From: Rhodospirillales bacterium
GTDB taxonomy: Bacteria; Pseudomonadota; Alphaproteobacteria; Acetobacterales; Acetobacteraceae
DNA: 5,300 nucleotides
Assembly (NCBI GenBank): GCA_018971455.1
Contig: JAGXAV010000187.1
Span: 1-5,300, forward strand
Direction of reading: 5' to 3'
Positions within the stretch are counted from its first letter, which is position 1; every line of letters begins with the position of its first letter. Below, piece by piece: positions 1 to 5,300 of this stretch. A program made the translations under genes and the position numbers. The notes beneath the pieces were generated by a model. The model did no database searches and had not been told where the DNA came from. It saw nothing but the letters and a program-made list of their open reading frames with translations.

Positions 1-1320
1 CAGCGATGTGGCCTCTCCATGTTCGAGCGCGGCGAGATCCAGCTTGTGCATGCCGATCCCATGCTCGCCGGAACACGTGCCGCCGAGCCGGATGGCGCGT
101 TCGCCGGTGCGGTGCGCCAGCGCGTCTGCCCGCTGCCGGTCGGCGGGATCAGTGGGGTCGAACAGAATGCCGAGATGGAAATTGCCATCGCCGACATGGC
201 CGTTGAGGGCCGCGATCAGGCCGCTCTGTTCGATATCGGCCTCGGTTTCCTGGATGATCTGCGCCAGCGCCGATATCGGCACGCACGCATCCGTGCCCAT
301 GACGCTTTTCCCGGGGATGTAATGCAGATTGGCGTAGTAGCCGGCGTGCCTTGCCGCCCAAAGGCGCGAGCGTGCCTCCGGCGTCTCCGCCCAGTCGAAC
401 CCCTTGGCGCCATGCTCATTGGCAAGGGCTTCAACCATGTCCACCTGCTCGCCAACGGCGGCGGGACTGCCATGAAACTCGAGCAGCAGCGTTGGCAGAG
501 CCTCCAGCCCCTCCAGCTTCGAGTATTGGATGGACATTTTCATTTGCAACGAGTTCGCCAATTCGACGCGTGCGATGGGAACACCGGCCTGCAGCAGGTC
601 AATGACGGTTGCGAGGGCCGCCTCGACACTGGGAAACTGGCAGACCGCCGCGCGAACACACTCCGGCAGACCGTGGAGCCGAAGCTGGACCTCGGTGATG
701 ATCCCGAGTGTCCCCTCGCTTCCGACAAACAGGCGCGTCAGATCATAGCCCGTGGCACTCTTGCGCGCGCGGGTGCCCACACGGACAATGCGCCCGTCGG
801 CGGTGACAACGGTGAGCCCCAGCACGTTCTCGCGCATCGTGCCGTAGCGCACGGCGGCGGTGCCGGAAGCCCGCGTCGCCGCCATGCCGCCGAGCGAGGC
901 ATCCGCTCCCGGGTCGACGGGGAAGAACAAGCCCAGGCTGCGCAATTCCGCGTTCAGGCGCGCGCGCGTCACCCCGGCCTGTACCCGGCAATCGAGCGCG
1001 TCCGGCGAGATATCGAGGATCCGGTCGAGCCGCGACAGATCAACGGTGATACCGCCCCGTATTGCGGCGATATGACCTTCGAGCGAGGTGCCGGTGCCAT
1101 ACGGGATCACCGGCACAGCATGCTCGTTGCAGAGACGCAGCACCGCGGCCACTTGCTCGTTATCCGCGGGGAACACGACGGCATCCGGCACGGCCGCGTC
1201 TGGCACGCCCTCACCGCGGCTGTGATGCTCGCGCACGGATTGCGCCGTCACAACCGCATCCTCGCCGAGCGCGGCGCGAAGACGCGAAAGAACGTGATCG
1301 AGCTCAGCCCTTGACGGCAC
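1..1320 (-). CDS. FAD-linked oxidase, GlcD / D-lactate dehydrogenase type (C-terminus cut by window edge)
   Basis: This is a flavoprotein of the vanillyl-alcohol-oxidase fold that, in its family, oxidises a 2-hydroxy acid (D-lactate, glycolate, D-2-hydroxyglutarate or similar) to the 2-oxo acid. 440 codons are visible with no stop. The PCMH-type FAD domain spans about residues 42-217: PYGTGTSLEGH at 73-83, PVDPGADASLGGMAATRASG at 134-153, RYGTMRENVLG at 158-168 and GYDLTRLFVGSEGTLGIITE at 191-210. The FAD-oxidase C-terminal domain follows, with GHVGDGNFH (374-382), the usual metal-binding motif, and CSGEHGIGMHK (416-426). Relatives are about 465-470 residues, so roughly 25-30 residues are missing. 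The GTG at 1320 is chosen because an in-frame TGA lies at 1327-1329 and it is the only start codon after it; no good Shine-Dalgarno is visible. It overlaps the upstream permease gene by 17 bp, suggesting translational coupling. The exact substrate cannot be read from the sequence. Confidence 0.92.
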   Translation of the reverse strand, partial: MPSRAELDHVLSRLRAALGEDAVVTAQSVREHHSRGEGVPDAAVPDAVVFPADNEQVAAVLRLCNEHAVPVIPYGTGTSLEGHIAAIRGGITVDLSRLDRILDISPDALDCRVQAGVTRARLNAELRSLGLFFPVDPGADASLGGMAATRASGTAAVRYGTMRENVLGLTVVTADGRIVRVGTRARKSATGYDLTRLFVGSEGTLGIITEVQLRLHGLPECVRAAVCQFPSVEAALATVIDLLQAGVPIARVELANSLQMKMSIQYSKLEGLEALPTLLLEFHGSPAAVGEQVDMVEALANEHGAKGFDWAETPEARSRLWAARHAGYYANLHYIPGKSVMGTDACVPISALAQIIQETEADIEQSGLIAALNGHVGDGNFHLGILFDPTDPADRQRADALAHRTGERAIRLGGTCSGEHGIGMHKLDLAALEHGEATSL

Positions 1321-2128
1321 CGGCGGTCATTCCATGCACGAGGAAGCGCCGCATGAGCAGCGAAAAGACGAACACCGGCAGCAGGATCAACGTGCCGCTT
1401 GCGGCGATCTTGCCCCAGTCCCAGCCCTGGTAGTTCATGAAATTCACCACTTCCACCGGCGCCGTCATCGCCTGCTCGCGAGTCAGAGTCAGCGCGAAGA
1501 AGAAGTCGTTCCAGGAAAAGACGAAGCATAGCACGCCGGTCGTCATCACGGCGGGCGTGCACAGCGGCAGGACGACGCTGCGGAACGTCAGCCAGAGGCT
1601 CGCACCATCTATCCACGCCGCCTCTTCGAGCGAACGCGGCGTCGACTCAAAGAAAGTCCGCATCAGCCATATGACCAGTGACAGATTGAACGTCATGTAG
1701 ATGAGGACCAGGCCCGTGATCGTATCCAGCAGGTCGGCGTAGCGGTAGACGAGGAAGTAGGGAATCGTGAAGGCAATCGGTGGCACCATGCGCGACGCGA
1801 GAATGAGCAGCGAGAGCGGGCGTTCGAGTTTGAGCGGCGCTCTCGCCAGAGCATAGGCGCCTGGCACGCCGATGACGAGCGATAACAGGGTCGAGGTAAG
1901 ACTCGCCTCGAGGCTGTTGCCGAACGGATGGATGAACCCTCGGGTCATCAGGCCGGCGTAGTTGGCGAGCGTTGGGATGAAGAGCGCGCTCGCCGATCCC
2001 GCCATGATATCGTCGTTGCTCTTGAAGCCCATGCTCACGAACCACAGGAATGGCATGAGGATGAGAAGCGTGAACACGACGATGGCCGTGTTGAGCGCGA
2101 GCCGCGCCTTTCCGTTTTTATTCCGCAC
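1304..2128 (-). CDS. ABC transporter permease, MalG/UgpE type (CUT1 carbohydrate family)
   Basis: This is an inner-membrane channel subunit of a binding-protein-dependent importer, 274 residues, the usual length for MalG-like permeases. Six membrane segments can be seen at about 11-31, 72-95, 105-127, 137-158, 188-210 and 240-260. The cytoplasmic EAA loop that docks on the ATPase is intact: EAA at 169-171, DGA at 174-176 and LP at 187-188. The C-terminus (RRFLVHGMTAGAVKG) is the typical MalG-like tail. The start is GTG at 2126-2128, with GGAGG five bases upstream, inside the end of the preceding permease gene (11 bp overlap). It should form a heterodimer with the product of 2118-3056. The family is certain; the transported solute is not. 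The downstream oxidase hints at a sugar acid, polyol or hydroxy acid. Confidence 0.96.
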   Translation of the reverse strand: MRNKNGKARLALNTAIVVFTLLILMPFLWFVSMGFKSNDDIMAGSASALFIPTLANYAGLMTRGFIHPFGNSLEASLTSTLLSLVIGVPGAYALARAPLKLERPLSLLILASRMVPPIAFTIPYFLVYRYADLLDTITGLVLIYMTFNLSLVIWLMRTFFESTPRSLEEAAWIDGASLWLTFRSVVLPLCTPAVMTTGVLCFVFSWNDFFFALTLTREQAMTAPVEVVNFMNYQGWDWGKIAASGTLILLPVFVFSLLMRRFLVHGMTAGAVKG

Positions 2129-3056
2129 GTTCGCCTCCGCTCACCACACGGACGATGAACCAACTCAACAGACAGACCATGGCCACAAGAACCACCGTAA
2201 TGGCGCTGGAGTAGCCGAGGTAACTGAAATTGAAGGATTGGACAAAGATGTAATAGTTTGGCACCTCGGTCACCGTGCCCGGCCCGCCGCTCGTCAGGAG
2301 GTAGATGAGCGGGAACGCCTTGATGCTGTCGATGAGCCGGAAAAGGCCCGCGACGAGGAGGGCGCCCCGCAGGTAGGGCAGAGTGATGTACCAGGTGAGC
2401 TGAACCGGCGTCGCGCCGTCCAGGCGCGCGGCCTCGACCAGCTCCTCCGGCATCATGCTGAGCGCCGCGAGGATAATCATCATCGTGAAGGGGAACCACT
2501 CCCACGTATCGGCCAGCACGATGGAGCCGAGCGCAAAGCGCGCGTCCGTAACGGGCACGGGAACGTTCCAGCCGAGCCAGTTGAACAGCCACCACAGCGG
2601 ACTGATGTCAGGGGAGAACACCATCTTCCAGATGATCGCCACCACGATCGGCGGAAGCACCATGGGGATCAGCAGGCTGGTTCTGACCAGCCGGCCAACG
2701 CGGGCGCTATGGTTGAGCAGAAGTGCCGCGAAGAATCCCAGCACCACCTGGAACGTCACCGTCGAAGCCGACAGTTTCACCTGCGTCCATAGACTGTCGC
2801 GCAGGCGCATATCCGCGAGCATGTAGATGTAATTCTGCCCGAGATGGGAAAAATCGACGGCCGTGCCGGGCTTGGTGAGGTTGAGCGGCGTCAGGCTGAT
2901 GACAAAAAGGTAGATCATCGGCAGCAACGTGATAGCCGCCAGCACGGCCAGCACCGGACCGAGCAGCATCCAGAAAAATCGCCGCTGCTGCTGCGCAAAG
3001 TTGCCCCCCGACCGCGATCGGGAGGCAACCGGCGCCGTGAGAGTCAGATCGCTCAC
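2118..3056 (-). CDS. ABC transporter permease, MalF/UgpA type (CUT1 carbohydrate family)
   Basis: This is the second inner-membrane subunit of the importer, 312 residues. A polar, cytoplasmic N-terminus of about 27 residues is followed by six membrane segments at about 28-54, 93-115, 126-146, 174-200, 230-250 and 283-305. The EAA loop is intact: EAA at 208-210, DGA at 213-215 and LP at 226-227. The segment PLIYLLTSGGPGTVTE (249-264), followed by YYIFVQSFNF and LGYSSA, is the characteristic MalF/UgpA pattern. There is no large periplasmic insert like that of E. coli MalF, so it is closer to UgpA/LacF-sized members. The start is GTG at 3054-3056, with AAGGA nine bases upstream. It lies 12 bp after the binding-protein stop codon and overlaps the next permease gene by 11 bp. 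Confidence 0.96.
   Translation of the reverse strand: MSDLTLTAPVASRSRSGGNFAQQQRRFFWMLLGPVLAVLAAITLLPMIYLFVISLTPLNLTKPGTAVDFSHLGQNYIYMLADMRLRDSLWTQVKLSASTVTFQVVLGFFAALLLNHSARVGRLVRTSLLIPMVLPPIVVAIIWKMVFSPDISPLWWLFNWLGWNVPVPVTDARFALGSIVLADTWEWFPFTMMIILAALSMMPEELVEAARLDGATPVQLTWYITLPYLRGALLVAGLFRLIDSIKAFPLIYLLTSGGPGTVTEVPNYYIFVQSFNFSYLGYSSAITVVLVAMVCLLSWFIVRVVSGGERAE
2134..2138 (-). promoter_or_regulatory. Shine-Dalgarno of the MalG-type permease gene
   Basis: GGAGG on the minus strand, five bases before GTG 2128 and within the last codons of the upstream permease gene. It supports the GTG start and translational coupling between the two permeases. Confidence 0.75.
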
Positions 3057-3065
3057 GTTAACCTG

Positions 3066-3070
3066 TCCTT
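3066..3070 (-). promoter_or_regulatory. Shine-Dalgarno of the MalF-type permease gene
   Basis: AAGGA on the minus strand, nine bases before GTG 3056. Its first two bases lie in the TAA stop codon of the binding-protein gene, so termination and re-initiation are close together. It supports the GTG start. Confidence 0.7.
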
Positions 3071-4463
3071 AGAGCTTCACGCCTGCCTTCTTGATATCGG
3101 CGATCGCGGCGCTCTCGGCCTGATCGAGCGCCGCCTTTGCGTTCGCCTGCCCGGACACGATCTGCGAGATCGCAATGTTGATCTTTTCACCGACCTGCGG
3201 GAACACGGCCATGTTCCTGTATTTCATGTAGTCGCTGACCCCCGGAGCATCCACCGTGTCGATGTAGAGCTTGCCCACATCCTGGCCGTTGATGGTCATT
3301 GCTTCCTTGAACTTGGGGGTGGCGACGATCGACCGGCGCGGCACGGTGACGTACGCCTTCTCGAGGGCCATGCGCTCGAACGACGCCTTGGACAGCGCCC
3401 ATTGGATGAAGGTCCAGGCGGCTTCCTTGTTCTTTGCTCCGAGGGGAATGCCGAAGCCGTTCGCGTTGACGCCCGGAAAGCTTCCGCCCGCACCCTTGGG
3501 CAGCGGCGCGTACCGGACCGTTGACTTCACCTTGCTGTCCTTCAGTTTGGCAAGCGGGACCAGCCAGTCGATCGAGGTTGTGCGGATATTGGCATGTCCG
3601 GCGAGCTGCATGCGCATGCTCTGATCGTCGGTGTAGGACAGGACGCCCGGGGGCGCGCATTTGGATGAAAGCAGCTGCGCGTAGATCTCCGCCGCCTTGA
3701 TCGCCTGCGGCGTATTGAGCATCGGCATCAGATCCGTCGGCGGCTTGCGGAAGATGGTGCCGCCCTCGTTGATCAGGTACGGCGGCCACTCCCAATGGTG
3801 CAGCTGATCGTTCACGAAGGAATAGGTTTTCCCGGGGGCATTGGTTTTGAGGCAGGTCTCGACGAGCTCATCGAGAGTCGTGGGGATCGGCAGCTTCGCC
3901 TTCTCCAGCAGATCACTGCGGGCGATGCCCATGACGATCGCGCCGGCAACCCAGGGGAACCCGAAAACATGGCCGTTGACGTCGCTCAGAATTGCCAGAG
4001 GGCCCCGCGCGAAGTCGCCCGGCTCCCAATCGGCTGCCGTGAGATTTGAATTATGCGCGAACTCATCGAGCTGGGTCATCCAGCCCGACGTGATCCAGCG
4101 CCCCGCATAGGGCGTGCCGATGTTGCAGAAATCGTAGGTCGAGCCGTGCGTCGAGAGCTCAAGGTCCATACGCTGATTGTAGATCGGGTACGATTGCAGC
4201 TCGAAATTGACCTTGAGCCCCGTTTTGTCCTCGAGCTCAGGCAGCCATGACTTCAGCGCCACGTGGAAACTATGCTGGAATGCCGCGCCGTTGATCGTCA
4301 CTCCCGCGAAACGCTTGGCCTGGGCCAGAACCGCAGGGGCGCGCAGGCCGACCGCCATTGACGCCGCGCCAAACAGGCCGGCCTTCAACAGGGTGCGACG
4401 ATGCGCCTGCGCAGCGGCGGCCGCGGCTGGCATATGGGTCGGTCGGTCGGTTTGGTCGCTCAT
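3069..4463 (-). CDS. Periplasmic solute-binding protein of ABC importer, Tat signal
   Basis: This 464-residue protein belongs to the bacterial extracellular solute-binding family 1/8 (MalE/UgpB-like). It would capture the solute in the periplasm and deliver it to the two permeases encoded just downstream. The N-terminus carries a twin-arginine signal: HRRTLLK at 21-27, a hydrophobic stretch at about 28-47, and a likely cleavage near APAVLAQA (42-49). Folded export before delivery is therefore expected. Family-typical segments include WEWPPYLINEGG (224-235), TPQAIKAAEIYAQLL (251-265), GFGIPLGAKNKEAAWTFIQW (336-355) and a helical C-terminus (AKAALDQAESAAIADIKKAG). The start at 4463 is preferred because GAGGGAGAG lies just upstream. 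The frame stays open to an ATG at 4628, but that extension would bury the Tat signal behind 55 arginine-rich residues with no family likeness. The mature part has three cysteines (113, 204, 269) of unknown role. The ligand cannot be deduced. Confidence 0.94.
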   Translation of the reverse strand: MSDQTDRPTHMPAAAAAAQAHRRTLLKAGLFGAASMAVGLRAPAVLAQAKRFAGVTINGAAFQHSFHVALKSWLPELEDKTGLKVNFELQSYPIYNQRMDLELSTHGSTYDFCNIGTPYAGRWITSGWMTQLDEFAHNSNLTAADWEPGDFARGPLAILSDVNGHVFGFPWVAGAIVMGIARSDLLEKAKLPIPTTLDELVETCLKTNAPGKTYSFVNDQLHHWEWPPYLINEGGTIFRKPPTDLMPMLNTPQAIKAAEIYAQLLSSKCAPPGVLSYTDDQSMRMQLAGHANIRTTSIDWLVPLAKLKDSKVKSTVRYAPLPKGAGGSFPGVNANGFGIPLGAKNKEAAWTFIQWALSKASFERMALEKAYVTVPRRSIVATPKFKEAMTINGQDVGKLYIDTVDAPGVSDYMKYRNMAVFPQVGEKINIAISQIVSGQANAKAALDQAESAAIADIKKAGVKL

Positions 4464-4467
4464 GTTT

Positions 4468-4476
4468 CTCTCCCTC
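4468..4476 (-). promoter_or_regulatory. Shine-Dalgarno of the solute-binding protein gene
   Basis: GAGGGAGAG on the minus strand, with its GGGAG core six bases before ATG 4463. It decides the start against the in-frame ATG at 4628. It is the strongest purine-rich site in the leader. Confidence 0.8.
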
Positions 4477-4527
4477 GGTGGCTCTGCGGCCGATGACGTT
4501 CGCCGATTCTCCCTGTCGGGTCGGCCG

Positions 4528-4559
4528 GAGGGTCGCTTGCAAAACCACCGCCGACCCTC
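4528..4559 (-). other. Possible stem-loop in the operon leader
   Basis: GAGGGTCG (4528-4535) and CGACCCTC (4552-4559) form a perfect 8-bp inverted repeat with a 16-base loop, 65-96 bases upstream of the binding-protein start. If transcription starts near 4593, it would fold in the leader RNA. No U-run follows it, so it is not a classical intrinsic terminator. A role in messenger stability or control is only a guess. Confidence 0.3.
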
Positions 4560-4599
4560 GACCCCGGACTGGTTCGTCAACCGAACGCGTCGATGGCTT

Positions 4600-4628
4600 C
4601 GATAGAGTTTTCTGCGCCAGGGTGGCAA
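4600..4628 (-). promoter_or_regulatory. Candidate promoter of the transport operon (weak)
   Basis: On the minus strand, TTGCCA (4623-4628) is separated by 17 bases from CTATCG (4600-4605). This resembles an alphaproteobacterial housekeeping promoter, with a fair -35 and a poor -10. It would give a leader of about 130 bases. It lies directly downstream of the paired palindromes at 4645 and 4718, a sensible layout for control from upstream. A second TTGACG near 4574-4579 has no acceptable -10. This is inference from sequence likeness only. Confidence 0.25.
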
Positions 4629-4644
4629 ACGGATTTGCCGTGGT

Positions 4645-4663
4645 TGCCCGGATAGCGGGCGCG
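4645..4663. promoter_or_regulatory. Operator-like palindrome, copy 1
   Basis: TGCCCGGATAGCGGGCGCG contains inverted arms GCCCG (4646-4650) and CGGGC (4656-4660) around a five-base centre. It matches copy 2 (4718-4736) at 17 of 19 positions. It sits 182-200 bases upstream of the binding-protein start and about 17 bases upstream of the candidate -35. The size and symmetry suit a dimeric regulator. No regulator gene is in the window, so the identity of the protein is unknown. Confidence 0.4.
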
Positions 4664-4717
4664 ATCATGCAGGCGCGGGCAAAACTGGCGGTACGCCGGC
4701 ACTGGCGGGCCAGGTTC

Positions 4718-4736
4718 TGCCCGGATATCGGGCGGG
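4718..4736. promoter_or_regulatory. Operator-like palindrome, copy 2
   Basis: TGCCCGGATATCGGGCGGG has the same GCCCG/CGGGC arms (4719-4723 and 4729-4733) around GATAT. Its start is 73 bases from that of copy 1, close to seven turns of B-DNA, so proteins bound at both would face the same side. Two smaller palindromes lie between the copies: GGCG/CGCC at 4687-4697 and CTGGC/GCCAG at 4702-4713. Confidence 0.4.
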
Positions 4737-4915
4737 CACACATCCGGTTTTCCCGGAGAAGATCAAGCCTCCCGTCGCCAGGCGCGCCCGTTTCCGATCG
4801 ATGTCGTGCCGCAACTCTCGGAGATGGCGTGTGGTGAGATGCTGGGCGTCTTTGCTGCGGAACCGCCTGGTCCGGGGCGAAATCACTCACAAGGGCCAAA
4901 CCGATTCCGGGCACC

Positions 4916-5100
4916 ATGAACCGGCGGCGCCGCCTTCTTCAGGCCATCGTCGATCGCATGGCCATCGGTGCCATCAACGTTGAGATCGCGATCCGCCTGA
5001 TCGCCCGCGCGCACCCATCGCGACCGCAAAAATCCGCGGCGAGATGCCGCAGTTCCTGTCGCGGCTGATCTGCCAAAAAATTGAAATTTAACAAAGTTGT
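4916..5100. other. Non-coding or decayed region with a recombinase-like scrap and an AT-rich spot
   Basis: A 50-codon plus-strand frame (ATG 4916 to TGA 5066-5068) contains AIVDRMAIGAINVEIAI. This faintly resembles the strand-rich segment near the C-terminus of large serine recombinases; the rest of the frame shows no likeness. There is no ribosome-binding site. It is followed at about 5073-5098 by the most AT-rich stretch of the window, with the small palindrome AAATT-GA-AATTT (5078-5089). The minus strand is open across 4939-5232 (97 codons), but that product runs through the repeat cluster and looks like a shadow. Treated as non-coding; a decayed mobile-element end is possible. Confidence 0.35.
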
Positions 5101-5141
5101 AAGCTGGCGGTGTTTGCAGTCTTCTGCGAACTCGTCTCTTT

Positions 5142-5176
5142 GGTTTCCCTGTTTTCGCGGGTTTTGCAGGGAAATC
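5142..5176. repeat. Stem-loop A, CAGGGAA type
   Basis: TTTCCCTG (5144-5151) pairs perfectly with CAGGGAAA (5167-5174). Two more pairs outside (one G-U, one G-C) extend it to 5142-5176. The loop is 15 bases, rich in T and G. It shares its stem core with stem-loop C and with the single copy at 5284-5294, so it belongs to one repeat cluster. Confidence 0.55.
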
Positions 5177-5205
5177 CCAGCCACAGGCACCCAGAAGGCG
5201 CCGCG

Positions 5206-5227
5206 TGAGGGTAAAATGCTGCCCTCA
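5206..5227. repeat. Stem-loop B, TGAGGG/CCCTCA
   Basis: TGAGGG (5206-5211) pairs with CCCTCA (5222-5227) around a 10-base loop containing TAAAAT. It lies between the two CAGGGAA stem-loops and is part of the same run of hairpins, though its stem differs. Confidence 0.4.
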
Positions 5228-5245
5228 AACAACGGGTTGCCAGCG

Positions 5246-5273
5246 AATTCCCTGCCGCGCCGAGCAGGGAATT
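5246..5273. repeat. Stem-loop C, CAGGGAATT type
   Basis: AATTCCCTGC (5246-5255) and GCAGGGAATT (5264-5273) form a perfect 10-bp stem with an 8-base loop, the strongest hairpin in the window. Its right arm is also a direct repeat: GAGCAGGGAAT occurs at 5262-5272 and again at 5284-5294. Confidence 0.65.
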
Positions 5274-5283
5274 TGCGGCCTGT

Positions 5284-5294
5284 GAGCAGGGAAT
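5284..5294 (+). repeat. Direct copy of GAGCAGGGAAT
   Basis: An exact 11-base copy of 5262-5272, offset by 22 bases. It is followed by ATTTTC to the window edge. The array may continue to the right, where a matching inverted arm could complete another hairpin. Confidence 0.5.
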
Positions 5295-5300
5295 ATTTTC

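Larger units (their letters stand above)
4629..4915. other. Upstream non-coding region, no convincing gene
   Basis: This 287-base stretch holds the paired palindromes described separately. Short open frames exist on both strands. One on the minus strand (4665-4886, GTG start) has a charged, helix-like part (HLRELRHDIDRKRARL) but no Shine-Dalgarno, no recognised family and a proline-rich, non-protein-like end. I see no RNA gene or terminator here. Confidence 0.5.

Noticed and set aside
19..1314. A 431-codon open frame on the plus strand
   Set aside because: It lies exactly opposite the oxidase gene, whose minus-strand product carries clear FAD-binding and GEHG/GDGNFH motifs. The plus-strand product has no recognisable domain and a composition typical of a GC-rich antisense shadow.
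1962..2792. A 276-codon plus-strand open frame
   Set aside because: It runs antisense to both permease genes and its product is low-complexity, rich in H, R, E and Q, with no domain.
2844..3524. A 226-codon plus-strand open frame
   Set aside because: It is antisense to the permease/binding-protein junction, where the minus strand clearly codes for family-typical proteins.
4464..4628. Extended N-terminus of the binding protein from ATG 4628
   Set aside because: The extra 55 residues are arginine-rich and would precede the Tat signal. The ATG at 4463 has a strong Shine-Dalgarno, and the leader shows non-coding structure.
4270..4917. A 215-codon minus-strand open frame
   Set aside because: It overlaps the binding-protein start in another frame, has no family likeness, and covers the leader and operator-like sites.
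4939..5232. A 97-codon minus-strand open frame
   Set aside because: It is read through the stem-loop cluster and lacks a Shine-Dalgarno. Its product looks like translated repeat sequence rather than a folded protein.
5206..5273. CRISPR array
   Set aside because: The repeats are short, unevenly spaced and in both orientations; there are no uniform spacers.
5246..5273. Intrinsic terminator
   Set aside because: The hairpin is strong, but neither side carries the expected run of T residues and no gene ends next to it.

Overview
The window is a GC-rich stretch of bacterial DNA. Its codon use, Tat-exported solute-binding protein and tightly overlapping transport operon suggest an alphaproteobacterium, perhaps of the Hyphomicrobiales or Rhodospirillales; this is inference from style, with no phylogenetic marker present.

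Positions 1-4463 hold one minus-strand operon, read right to left. The order is: a Tat-type periplasmic solute-binding protein (4463-3069); a MalF/UgpA-type ABC permease (3056-2118); a MalG/UgpE-type ABC permease (2128-1304); and an FAD-linked 2-hydroxyacid oxidase/dehydrogenase of the GlcD/D-lactate dehydrogenase type (from 1320, running off the left edge). Gaps and overlaps are 12 bp, 11 bp overlap and 17 bp overlap. The last three genes start with GTG, so they are very probably co-transcribed and translationally coupled. The oxidase lies entirely opposite a long plus-strand open frame that is only a shadow. No ATPase (MalK/UgpC type) is in the window; it may lie beyond position 1 or be supplied from elsewhere.

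Positions 4464-5300 contain no convincing gene. The part next to the operon looks like its control region: a strong Shine-Dalgarno, a possible stem-loop in the leader, a weak candidate promoter (4600-4628), and two near-identical palindromic 19-mers (4645-4663 and 4718-4736) spaced 73 bp apart, about seven helical turns. These look like a pair of operator sites. Further right there is a short plus-strand open frame that weakly resembles a serine-recombinase C-terminal remnant (4916-5068), an AT-rich spot (about 5073-5098), and then a cluster of stem-loops and repeats built on the core CAGGGAA (5142-5294) reaching the right edge, probably a dispersed palindromic repeat.

Together the genes suggest uptake of a small carbohydrate-like solute by a CUT1-type ABC importer, coupled to FAD-dependent oxidation of a 2-hydroxy acid. 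The substrate may therefore be a sugar acid, polyol or hydroxy acid rather than a plain sugar. No clearly new system is present; the operator-like pair and the CAGGGAA cluster are the least explained parts.
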